Positions 1 through 7,809 of a DNA stretch of 64,000 bases are shown one piece after another. Source of the stretch: Variovorax boronicumulans (lineage in GTDB: Bacteria; Pseudomonadota; Gammaproteobacteria; Burkholderiales; Burkholderiaceae_C); assembly GCF_030812215.1 (NCBI RefSeq), contig NZ_JAUSSG010000015.1, positions 1-64,000 of the forward strand, given 5' to 3'. Made by a program: the position numbers and the translations under genes. A model generated the notes under the pieces. That model was not told the origin of the DNA. It made no database searches and was given only the letters and a program-made list of their open reading frames with translations. Position 1 is the first letter of the stretch. Each line of letters begins with the position of its first letter.

Positions 1-205
1 GAAGCTGTTTCAGCGGAGCCTTCGATTATGCACTGTTTTTTGCAATCCAGTCAACTTCGAAGAATCTTTTTATCAGCCAACTATCAGCAACCACCCCTTC
101 CAGAGCAACCACCGAAACACTACGTAAGCGTCATCAGCCGAGCCCACGAGTATATGCCAAATCCATGGCCTCGCAAGACTTCGCCGAACAAAATCGACAT
201 CGAAG

Positions 206-284
206 CCTCTTTGCCTTGAGGCAGCGCTTCGCGCCGTCTCAAGGCAAAGAGGAGGCTCCTCCGATAATCCGTGCCACATGGCAC
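206..284 (+). promoter_or_regulatory. structured leader of the ABC-F gene
   Basis: CCTCTTTGCCTTGAG at 206-220 has its exact reverse complement at 238-252, giving a 15-bp stem with further pairing inside. GAGGA at 249-253 can instead pair with TCCTC at 257-261, so two folds compete for the only purine-rich GGAGG (251-255). GTGCC (271-275) and GGCAC (280-284) form a third small hairpin whose loop holds the start codon of the next gene. No T-run follows the large stem, so a simple intrinsic terminator is unlikely. Bases 1-205 are relatively AT-rich, show no credible gene and presumably hold the promoter. The regulatory reading is inference. Confidence 0.45.
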
Positions 285-2176
285 TCATCACACTCCTCGA
301 CGCCCAACTCGCGTTCGGTCACGTCCCGCTGCTCGATCATGCGGACTTCTCTCTTCTTGAATCGGAACGCATCGGCCTGATCGGCCGCAACGGCGCGGGC
401 AAGTCCTCGTTGCTCAAGATACTGGGCGGCCTGGAGAAGACCGACGACGGCACTCTCCAATTGCAGCAGAACCTGCGCGTCGCCTACGTAGCCCAAGAGC
501 CCGTACTAGATATGGATGCGGATGTATTCACCGCAGCCAGCCAGGGCCTGGGAAGCGTGATCGCCGTGCGGGACCTCTATCTGTCAGGCGCTGAAGGCCT
601 CGACCTCGACGCCCTCCAGTCCCAGATCGAAGCCTTCGACGCCTGGAACTGGGAGCAGCGCGTCGAAGAGACGCTGCACCGCCTCCACCTGGACCGCAAC
701 GCCCGCGTCGGTTCCCTCTCCGGCGGCACACGAAAGCGAGTGGCGCTCGCCCAGGCCCTGGTGGCCGCACCCGACGTCCTTCTATTGGATGAGCCCACCA
801 ACCACCTGGACCTCGACTCCATCGAATGGCTCGAACAGTTGCTGATCGACTTCAAGGGCAGCGTCGTCACCGTCACCCATGACCGCAGCTTCCTGAACCG
901 CGTCGCCACCCGCATCGTCGAACTCGACCGCGGCAAGCTGGGCTCCTACCCGGGCAACTTCGAGCAGTACCTCTTGCAGAAGGAAGAGCAGCTCGCCCAG
1001 GAAGCCGTCATCAGCGCCAAGGCCGACAAGCTCCTCGCGCAGGAAGAGATCTGGATCCGCAAGGGCGTCGAAGCCCGCCGCACCCGCAGCCAGAGCCGCA
1101 TCACCCGCCTGCAGGAATTGCGCGCCAGCCGCTCTGCCCGCCGCGAGGTGCAAGGCAGCGTCAACATGGACGTCGCCTCGGGCCAGTCGAGCGGCAAGAT
1201 CGTGGCCGAACTCACCGAAGCCACCAAGTCCTTCGGCGAGAAGACCGTCATCCGCAACTTCAGCGGCACCATCCTGCGCGGCGACAAGGTCGGGCTGCTA
1301 GGCCCGAACGGCGCGGGCAAGACCACGCTGCTCAAGCTCATCCTCGGCGAACTCGAACCCGACAGCGGCAAGATCCGCCGCGGCACCAACCTGCAGGTGG
1401 CGTATTTCGACCAGATGCGCGACAAGCTCGACCTCGACGCCACGCTGGAAGACTTCATCAGCCCCGGCAGCGAGTGGATCGAGATCGGCTCGCAGAAGAA
1501 GCACGTCAAGAGCTACCTCTCCGACTTCCTCTTCTCCCCCGCGCGCGCCAACTCCCCTGTGCGATCGCTCAGTGGCGGCGAGCGCAACCGCCTGCTGCTG
1601 GCGCGCCTGTTCGCCCGTCCCGCCAACGTGCTGGTGCTCGACGAGCCGACCAACGACCTGGACATCGACACCCTGGAGTTGCTCGAGAACCTGCTGCAGG
1701 ACTACGACGGCACTGTGTTCCTCGTGAGCCATGACCGGACCTTCCTCGACAACGTGGTCACCAGCACCATCGCCTTCGAAGGCGACGGCCGCTGGCGCGA
1801 GTACGAAGGCAGCGTGCAGGACTGGCTGATCCAGTCGAAGCGCGCGAGAGAGATCGCAGAGCAGCGCCTCGCAGCGGCGCCGCCACCCGCCGCACCCGCG
1901 CCCGCCCCGGCGGCCGAGGCAGCCCCCAAGGCAGCAACAGCTCCCCGCAAGAAGCTCTCATATAAAGAGCAGCGCGAACTCGAAGCCCTCCCCGCCCAGA
2001 TCGAAGCCCTCGAAGCCGAGCAGAAGCGCATCACCGAGATGCTCGAACTCGACGGCGGCGCGATCTACGCTTCGGACGCCTCGCGCGCCGTCGAGCTGAG
2101 CGAACGCCACGCCCAGATCGACGACGAGCTGCTCGCCGCGCTCGAGCGCCAGGAAGAACTGGGCGTCGCGCGTTAA
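278..2176 (+). CDS. uup: ABC-F family ATPase, Uup-like
   Basis: Cytosolic ABC-F protein with two ATPase domains and no membrane part; this family acts on the ribosome rather than in transport. Domain 1 has Walker A GRNGAGKSS (about residues 36-44), signature LSGG (147-150) and Walker B LLLDEPTNHLD (168-178). Domain 2 has GPNGAGKTT (about 342), LSGGERNR (about 431) and VLDEPTNDLD (about 453). An Ala/Pro linker near residues 530-555 leads to a charged coiled C-terminal domain, as in Uup; 632 residues is the usual Uup length. The start codon lacks a well-spaced ribosome binding site and sits in the structured leader described at 206-284. Another ABC-F subgroup is possible, but the C-terminal coiled domain favours Uup. 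Confidence 0.9.
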   Translation: MALITLLDAQLAFGHVPLLDHADFSLLESERIGLIGRNGAGKSSLLKILGGLEKTDDGTLQLQQNLRVAYVAQEPVLDMDADVFTAASQGLGSVIAVRDLYLSGAEGLDLDALQSQIEAFDAWNWEQRVEETLHRLHLDRNARVGSLSGGTRKRVALAQALVAAPDVLLLDEPTNHLDLDSIEWLEQLLIDFKGSVVTVTHDRSFLNRVATRIVELDRGKLGSYPGNFEQYLLQKEEQLAQEAVISAKADKLLAQEEIWIRKGVEARRTRSQSRITRLQELRASRSARREVQGSVNMDVASGQSSGKIVAELTEATKSFGEKTVIRNFSGTILRGDKVGLLGPNGAGKTTLLKLILGELEPDSGKIRRGTNLQVAYFDQMRDKLDLDATLEDFISPGSEWIEIGSQKKHVKSYLSDFLFSPARANSPVRSLSGGERNRLLLARLFARPANVLVLDEPTNDLDIDTLELLENLLQDYDGTVFLVSHDRTFLDNVVTSTIAFEGDGRWREYEGSVQDWLIQSKRAREIAEQRLAAAPPPAAPAPAPAAEAAPKAATAPRKKLSYKEQRELEALPAQIEALEAEQKRITEMLELDGGAIYASDASRAVELSERHAQIDDELLAALERQEELGVAR

Positions 2177-2264
2177 GCGTCAAGGCGCTCGTCCGTCCGT
2201 CCGACGCGGGGCGGGCGCCGACTAGGCTATATATGCGGCTACCCCATTCCCCGGGAATCGCCGC

Positions 2265-4046
2265 ATGCTTTCACCTCTCACGTTCCTTGGCCGCCATGCC
2301 GTGCTCGTCGCGGCATTGCTGCTGGGCGCCTGCGCGCAATTGCCGCAAAACGTCGACCGCCCCACGTCCACCGCGCTCGCCTCGCCGAACGACACCGCAC
2401 TCGGCGCGCTGGTCCGCCAGCGCCGCCAGGCCGACAAAGCCCGCTTCGAGTCGGGCTTCCTGCTGCTGGGCGGCCCGCCCGCCGCATACGGCAGCCGGCT
2501 CGCGCTGATCGAAGGTGCGCAGAAGACGCTGGACCTGCAGTACTACGCCATCCACGCCGATGCCAGCACGGGCCGTCTCGTGCGAGGCCTGCGCGCGGCC
2601 GCCGAGCGCGGCGTTCGCGTGCGCATCCTGCTGGACGATTTCCACAGCACCGGCCGCGACGCGCTGGTGCTGGGCCTGGCCTTCGTGCCCAACATCGAGA
2701 TGCGCCTGTTCAACCCGCTCGCGGGTTCGCGCGATTCCACCTTCAGCCGGCTCCTCAATTCGATCGGCGACGCCTCGCGCATCCAGCAGCGGATGCACAA
2801 CAAGCTGTTCCTGGCCGACAACGTGCTCGGCGTCACCGGTGGACGCAACCTGGGCGACGCTTACTTCGGCAATGCGACCACCGGCAATTTCGTCGACCTC
2901 GACGTGCTCGCGGCCGGCCCGATCGTGCAGGACCTCTCGCGCAGCTTCGACAGCTACTGGAACAACGAGCGCGCCTACCCCGTGCAGTCGCTGGTCTCTC
3001 GCGAAGAGTTCCAGGAGATCCGCGAACGCGCGCGCAAGGCCGACAAGGAAATCACCGACGAAGCCGCAGCAGCCGGGAAAGAGAATCCCGGCGCGCCCGA
3101 AAGCAAACCCAAGCCCGGCGCGCCGCCCACCGCAGAGCAACGCGCCCGCGTCTGGGACGAGAAACCGCTGGACCTGCGCACCGCCACCTTCGTCTGGGCG
3201 CCGGCCGTGATGCTGGCCGACCAGCCCGGCAAGATCCCGGCCGACAGCGGCCCCGGCGCGACGCGCGACCCGGGCCTCGTGGTGAGCCAGTCCGCCGACG
3301 CCGGACGCGCCCCCCGCGCATCGAACGCGCGGCCGCCCTCACCGGCCTCGCACCGCACCGAGTCGCTCGAAGCCGCATCGGACGCGGCCGCCAGCGGCGA
3401 CACCGTGGTCGAGGGCCTGCTGCAGCTGATCGGGCAGGCGCGCTCCGAGCTCCTCATCATTTCGCCGTACTTCGTGCCCGGCCAGGACATGAAGCAGGCT
3501 TTTGCCGCGGCACGCGCCCGCGGCGTGAAGATCCGGGTGCTGACCAATTCGCTGGCCTCGAACGATGCGCCGGTGGCACACGTGGGCTACGCGCGGCACC
3601 GGGAAGAGCTGCTGAAGATGGGCATCGAACTCTACGAACTGCGCAGCGAACAGACCACCTTCGGCACCGTTTTCGGCTCCGGCTCCTCGGGCGGCGGCAG
3701 CAGCGCCACCGGCGAATCGCGCGCGATGCTGCACTCCAAGGTGCTGGTGATGGACGGGCGGCTGCTGGTCGTCGGCTCGATGAACCTGGACCTGCGCTCT
3801 CAACTCCAGAACACCGAGATCGCCCTCTTGATCCGCAGCGACGAACTCTCGCGCGTGGCCGGCGAGCAGATCGATCGCGGCATGCGCGAGCGCTCCTGGC
3901 ATGTCGAGCAGGTCAACGGCGCGCTGGTCTGGCATGCACCCGAAGGCAGCGGCCTCGCGGACACCACCACCGAGCCCGACGCCAGCGCCACGCTGCGCCT
4001 GATGCTCAAGCTCTTCGGTCCGCTGGCGCCCGACCAGCTGCTCTAG
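2265..4046 (+). CDS. phospholipase D family lipoprotein (cardiolipin synthase-like)
   Basis: Phosphatidyl-transfer or hydrolysis enzyme with two HKD motifs: MHNKLFLADN (about residue 176) and LHSKVLVMDG (about 488), each followed by the expected Gly/Asn-rich strand (GGRNLGDAYF and GSMNLDLRS). The N-terminus carries a signal with lipobox LLLGACAQ, so it is probably anchored in the envelope. Residues about 255-375 between the two halves form a Pro/Ala/Glu-rich low-complexity insert, which makes the protein (593 residues) longer than ClsC-type enzymes of about 470-500. TATATAT just upstream (near 2228) may be a -10 element. It converges on the copper cluster with a gap of 27 bases. The exact substrate cannot be told from sequence. 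Confidence 0.85.
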   Translation: MLSPLTFLGRHAVLVAALLLGACAQLPQNVDRPTSTALASPNDTALGALVRQRRQADKARFESGFLLLGGPPAAYGSRLALIEGAQKTLDLQYYAIHADASTGRLVRGLRAAAERGVRVRILLDDFHSTGRDALVLGLAFVPNIEMRLFNPLAGSRDSTFSRLLNSIGDASRIQQRMHNKLFLADNVLGVTGGRNLGDAYFGNATTGNFVDLDVLAAGPIVQDLSRSFDSYWNNERAYPVQSLVSREEFQEIRERARKADKEITDEAAAAGKENPGAPESKPKPGAPPTAEQRARVWDEKPLDLRTATFVWAPAVMLADQPGKIPADSGPGATRDPGLVVSQSADAGRAPRASNARPPSPASHRTESLEAASDAAASGDTVVEGLLQLIGQARSELLIISPYFVPGQDMKQAFAAARARGVKIRVLTNSLASNDAPVAHVGYARHREELLKMGIELYELRSEQTTFGTVFGSGSSGGGSSATGESRAMLHSKVLVMDGRLLVVGSMNLDLRSQLQNTEIALLIRSDELSRVAGEQIDRGMRERSWHVEQVNGALVWHAPEGSGLADTTTEPDASATLRLMLKLFGPLAPDQLL

Positions 4047-4073
4047 CAGCCGATCCGGTCAGGCCCGATCAGG

Positions 4074-4979
4074 TCAGTGCTTGTGCTGGTGGGCTCCGCC
4101 GGCATCGGCGCCTTCAGGCGCACCCACCGGCAGCGTCACGTCCAGCACGGTCTTCACACCTTTGGCATCTTCGAACTTCAGGGTGAACGGCACGGTCGCG
4201 CCCTTGGCCAGCGCGCCCTTCAGGTCCATCATCATCACGTGATAGCCGCCGGGCTTGAGCTCGACGGTCTGGCCCGCGGGCAGGTCGAGGCCGCCGGCGA
4301 GCTCGCGCATCTTCATGGTGTCGCCTTCCATCTTCATCTCGTGCACCTCGGCCACGCCGGCCGCGGGCGTCGAGATGCCGACCAGCTTCGCGCCCGTGGG
4401 CGCGGTGAGCTTCATGAAGGCGCCCGTGCCGCTCTGGCCCGGCACCGATTGCCGCACCCAGCCATCGCGCACGTCGACCGTGGCCACGCCCTGCGCCACC
4501 ACGTTGAGCTTCGCGGCCGGCGCCTTGAGCCCCGCGGTCGAATTGCCCGACGTCGGCACCTCGGCCCAATCGGCGACGCCGACGTCGCAGGTCTGCAGCA
4601 CCTTGAACCACAGCGTGCCCGGCGTGGCCGGCACCTTGCCGCGCAGCACGAACTCGCTTCGCTCCTTGCCGGGCAGCGCGTCCTGCGGGGTCTCGGCGGT
4701 CCAGCGCACTTCGCCGTCGCCGGCGTTCTTCTGCACGTCGAGCTTCCAGCCCTTGCGCGCCTGCGCATCGCTCAGCACGAAGCCCTTGGGCAGGCGCACC
4801 GCCAGGCCAGTGGTAGCCGTGGCGCCTTCGCAGGCGTGGCCGACGCGGAAGGCGGCGTTGTAGTCGCTGCCCACGGTCGCGCCCCCGGGCGGCAGGGTGA
4901 CGTGGGCCAGCGCAGCGGCGGCGCCGGCCAGCATGGCGCAGGCGGCGATGGTCTTGATCGTGAAGGTGGGGGTGTTCAT
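4074..4979 (-). CDS. YcnI-like (DUF1775) and PCu(A)C copper chaperone fusion
   Basis: Periplasmic copper-handling protein. After a signal peptide ending near ALAHVT, residues about 26-160 match the DUF1775/YcnI domain, in which the histidine freed by signal cleavage is a copper ligand. Residues about 165-290 form a PCu(A)C domain with the copper-binding pattern HEM... M ...HVM. The tail ends in HQHKH, another likely metal site. Fusion of the two copper domains in one chain fits delivery of Cu within the periplasm. It follows the TonB-dependent receptor by 37 bases and is the last gene of the copper cluster, so it is likely co-regulated with cruR. Metal identity is inferred from family and context. 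Confidence 0.88.
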   Translation of the reverse strand: MNTPTFTIKTIAACAMLAGAAAALAHVTLPPGGATVGSDYNAAFRVGHACEGATATTGLAVRLPKGFVLSDAQARKGWKLDVQKNAGDGEVRWTAETPQDALPGKERSEFVLRGKVPATPGTLWFKVLQTCDVGVADWAEVPTSGNSTAGLKAPAAKLNVVAQGVATVDVRDGWVRQSVPGQSGTGAFMKLTAPTGAKLVGISTPAAGVAEVHEMKMEGDTMKMRELAGGLDLPAGQTVELKPGGYHVMMMDLKGALAKGATVPFTLKFEDAKGVKTVLDVTLPVGAPEGADAGGAHQHKH

Positions 4980-5016
4980 GTCGGCATGTCCTCTGAAGAA
5001 TGAATGAATGAAAGCG

Positions 5017-7344
5017 TCAAAGGTCGAACTTGAGTTCGGCCACGTAGGTGCGTTGCGGGTACGGGTGGAAGGCCCAGTACTTGTTGTTGTTCAGGTTGTC
5101 GATGCCAAAGGCCGCGCTCCACTGCCGGTCGATGCGATAGCGGATGCGCGCATCGACCACGAAGAACTTCGAGAAGCCCATGTACGCGAAGCCGTTCGGG
5201 TCGCTGTTGTCGAGCGAACCATATTGCTTGCCGCTGTAGCGCATGCCGACGGTGTAGCTCCAGTTGGCATCGGGCCGATAAGTCGCGAGCAGCGTGGCGC
5301 GCACCTTGGGCACGCGCGGCTGCTCGCGGCCGACGCTCGCGGGGAAGCCGCTGTTGGCGGTGATCTTCGAGTTCGTGAGCGTGAGGCTGCCGCTCAGGTC
5401 GAGCCCCTTCACGCCCACGTCGACCGCGTTCAGCGCCACCTCCAGGCCGCGGGTGCGGATGGCATCGACGTTCTGCACCGTGCTCACGTTGTTGCTGAGC
5501 GCCTGGCTGTAGAGCGCGTCCTTCGTGTTCTCGAAGAACAGCGTGGTGCGCAGCATGCCGTCCAGGCCCCAGCCCTTGAGGTCGCGCTCGGCGGTGAGCT
5601 CGGTGGTCCACGAGCGCTCGGGGCGCAGGTTCGGGTTGGTGTTGATGATGGTGTTGCCGTCGATCGAGCCCTGGTAGAGCTCGGTCACCGTCGGCATGCG
5701 CACCGCGCGGCCGGTCGATGCCTTGAAGAGCCAGTCGGGCGTGGCTTGCCAGGCGATGGCGGCCTTGGGCGAGTCGTAGCTGTTCTTGCGCGGCGCGAAG
5801 TCGAGCAGCCGCGTCGCGTTGCCGAGCTGCCCGCCGTAGGCCTCCCAGCGCTCGTGGCGCAGGCCCAGCGTGGTCTTCCAGTCCTTCGCGAAGCGCCAGG
5901 TGTCCTGCACATAGAGCGACTGCAGCCGGGTGTTGCCGTTGAAGGCGGAGAACGGCGTCACGGCCGGCCCGTTGGTCCAGTCGAACGTGTTGCCGACGCT
6001 GGTGCGCAACCGTGCCGTGTCCTGCTGGAAGCCGAAGTCGACCACGTGCGCGCCCACGCCTTCGGCCGAGCCGGTGGGCCGCCAGGTGCCGGCGGCCTTG
6101 AAGGTGTTCCAGCCGGAACCGCCCATGTCGGTGGTGCGCCCCGGGCCGCCGTTGAACGCACCGGGCAGCGGGTTCACCGGCACCGGCGTGCGCGAGGTGT
6201 CGCTCGAATAGTCGAACAGGCTCGCCGCCACCTCCCAGTCGAACACGCCGCCGGTGTGGCTCTTCACCGAGAGGCCGTGCATGTAGTGCGTGAGCGCGGT
6301 CTCGGTCGGCGCCAGCGCGGCGCTGGGCCCGTCGAGGTTGTAGCTGCGCCCGGCGATGTTCACCCGCCCCGAATACACCGGCCGCCCGAGCGCATCGCGC
6401 AGGTATGTGTCGACGCCGCCGTGCGTGGTGTTGTTCCAGGCGCCCAGCGTGTAGGTGGCGCGGAGGGTGGGCGAGAAGTCGTAGGCCACCTTGAGCTTGG
6501 CCTGCTCCTGCGTGGTGTCGTAGAGGGTCGAGCCGCCCACCAGCCACCACGGCTGGTTCGACGGGTTCAGCCCCAGCACGGCGCCGGTGACGGGCGTGCC
6601 CGCGTTGCCCACGGTGCCGGCGCTGAGCAGGCGATTGCCGAACACCAGCGCCTGCCCCTTGCTGTGGGTGCGCGAGGCGCTGAGCCACCACGACCAGTCG
6701 CCGCTGCGGCTGCCCAGCGACAGGTCCAGCTGCTGGCCGGCCGGCGACGAACGGCTGTTGTAGAGGTCGAAGTTCGAGGCGAAGCCGCTGAGCTTGATGT
6801 GCGCCTCCAGCTGCGTGGGCATGCGCGTCACGTAGTCGACGACAGCGCCGACCGAATTGCCCGGGTACGCGGCCGAGAACGGCCCGTAGAGCACGTCGAC
6901 CCGCTCGATTTCTTCGGGCGACACCATGCCCCAGCGCGGCGCGTAGGTGGCGCCGTTGCCCAGCGGGTTCGACAGCATGATGCCGTCCGCATAGACCATC
7001 GAGCGCGCGCTGTTGCCCGTGCCCGAGGCGCGGGTGGCGAGCACCGCGTGGTTGAAGTCGCCGATGTAGCGCTTGCGCACGACCAGGCTCGGCAGGTACT
7101 TGAGGGCGTCCTCGGCATCGGTGGCGTTGACCGTCTCGGCGATCTGCTCGTGCGTGACGCCCTCGATGGTGGTGGGAATCTGCGCCGGCAGCGAGGTCGG
7201 CCGGCCGCCGCTCACGGTGACCGTGCTCAGGGCCCGGCCGGTGCCGCCTTCAGGCGCATCGGCGGTGGCCTGCTGCTGCGCCCAGGCGGGGACGCCGAGG
7301 GGAAAGGCCATGGCGATCGCCAGGGCGCGGGAATGCTTTTTCAC
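5017..7344 (-). CDS. TonB-dependent outer-membrane receptor, probably for copper
   Basis: Outer-membrane gated beta-barrel of 775 residues. A signal peptide (about 1-22), a TonB-box-like stretch ALSTVTVSG (about 39-47), a plug domain with PEEIERVDVLYGP (near 150) and a long barrel are visible. The chain ends in FDL rather than a terminal aromatic residue. The start is GTG, with GGAG about 10 bases upstream. It lies 82 bases downstream of a DUF2946/CruR-type ORF and 37 bases upstream of a DUF1775-PCu(A)C gene, the arrangement described for copper-repressed TonB receptor operons in Bordetella. Copper as substrate is therefore inferred from neighbours; a siderophore receptor is the alternative. 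Confidence 0.88.
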   Translation of the reverse strand: MKKHSRALAIAMAFPLGVPAWAQQQATADAPEGGTGRALSTVTVSGGRPTSLPAQIPTTIEGVTHEQIAETVNATDAEDALKYLPSLVVRKRYIGDFNHAVLATRASGTGNSARSMVYADGIMLSNPLGNGATYAPRWGMVSPEEIERVDVLYGPFSAAYPGNSVGAVVDYVTRMPTQLEAHIKLSGFASNFDLYNSRSSPAGQQLDLSLGSRSGDWSWWLSASRTHSKGQALVFGNRLLSAGTVGNAGTPVTGAVLGLNPSNQPWWLVGGSTLYDTTQEQAKLKVAYDFSPTLRATYTLGAWNNTTHGGVDTYLRDALGRPVYSGRVNIAGRSYNLDGPSAALAPTETALTHYMHGLSVKSHTGGVFDWEVAASLFDYSSDTSRTPVPVNPLPGAFNGGPGRTTDMGGSGWNTFKAAGTWRPTGSAEGVGAHVVDFGFQQDTARLRTSVGNTFDWTNGPAVTPFSAFNGNTRLQSLYVQDTWRFAKDWKTTLGLRHERWEAYGGQLGNATRLLDFAPRKNSYDSPKAAIAWQATPDWLFKASTGRAVRMPTVTELYQGSIDGNTIINTNPNLRPERSWTTELTAERDLKGWGLDGMLRTTLFFENTKDALYSQALSNNVSTVQNVDAIRTRGLEVALNAVDVGVKGLDLSGSLTLTNSKITANSGFPASVGREQPRVPKVRATLLATYRPDANWSYTVGMRYSGKQYGSLDNSDPNGFAYMGFSKFFVVDARIRYRIDRQWSAAFGIDNLNNNKYWAFHPYPQRTYVAELKFDL

Positions 7345-7426
7345 TGGGAACCTGCTCCACGAACTTCAAGCCGGACAGGCCGCGGGCGCCATCGGTCGGG
7401 CGCATGCGGCTATGGGTTGGAAAGCT

Positions 7427-7798
7427 TCAGGAGAGGTTCGGAGGCCCGCGCGCCGGCAACGGCGCCGCGGTGGCCGCGGCAAGGCGCGCGGCGGGAATCG
7501 GCTGGACCACGCGGCCCAACGGCAGGGGAATCTCGAAGGAGACCGGGGCCAGCGCCGGCGGCGGTGCGCCGGTCAGCACGCACAGCGGGCAGTCCATGTG
7601 CGAGACGCCCACTTCCTGCGCGCCGTCTTGCGTGTGCACCACGACCTTGATGGAGCCGGCACCGGAGCACACCAGCTCCATGGCCTGCGGATGCACGATG
7701 GGCGACGCCACCGCCACGCCCAAAGACAGCATGAACCACAACAGCACCCAACGGCCGATCTGGCCGAGGACGCGGGGGTGGGGGCGCTGCAGGTGCAT
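7427..7798 (-). CDS. cruR: DUF2946 / CruR-type copper-responsive upstream ORF
   Basis: Short 123-residue protein with an N-terminal hydrophobic segment (about 15-33), an HMDCPLC motif (His68, Cys70, Cys73) and a C-terminal LPARGPPNLS. In the CruR family (known from Bordetella pertussis) the nascent chain senses copper through CxxC, and a RAPP-like arrest motif near the C-terminus controls Rho-dependent termination before the next genes. Here Arg117-Gly-Pro-Pro120 sits four codons before the stop, and a C-rich gap of 82 bases separates it from the TonB receptor. No ribosome binding site is evident; it starts 11 bases after the TraB stop and may be translated by reinitiation. Family assignment is firm; the regulatory mechanism here is inference. 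Confidence 0.8.
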   Translation of the reverse strand: MHLQRPHPRVLGQIGRWVLLWFMLSLGVAVASPIVHPQAMELVCSGAGSIKVVVHTQDGAQEVGVSHMDCPLCVLTGAPPPALAPVSFEIPLPLGRVVQPIPAARLAAATAAPLPARGPPNLS

Positions 7799-7809
7799 GG
7801 CGGTCGCGA

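Noticed and set aside
1..277. Short open frames (for example 28-219 plus) at the window start.
   Set aside because: No ribosome binding site, no recognisable product, and they overlap the structured leader and AT-rich promoter-like bases.
5008..7650. Very long open frame antisense to the TonB receptor, and similar long antisense frames across the window.
   Set aside because: High-GC genes produce long open shadow frames; composition is Arg/Ala/His-rich with no family pattern, and the sense frames carry clear motifs.
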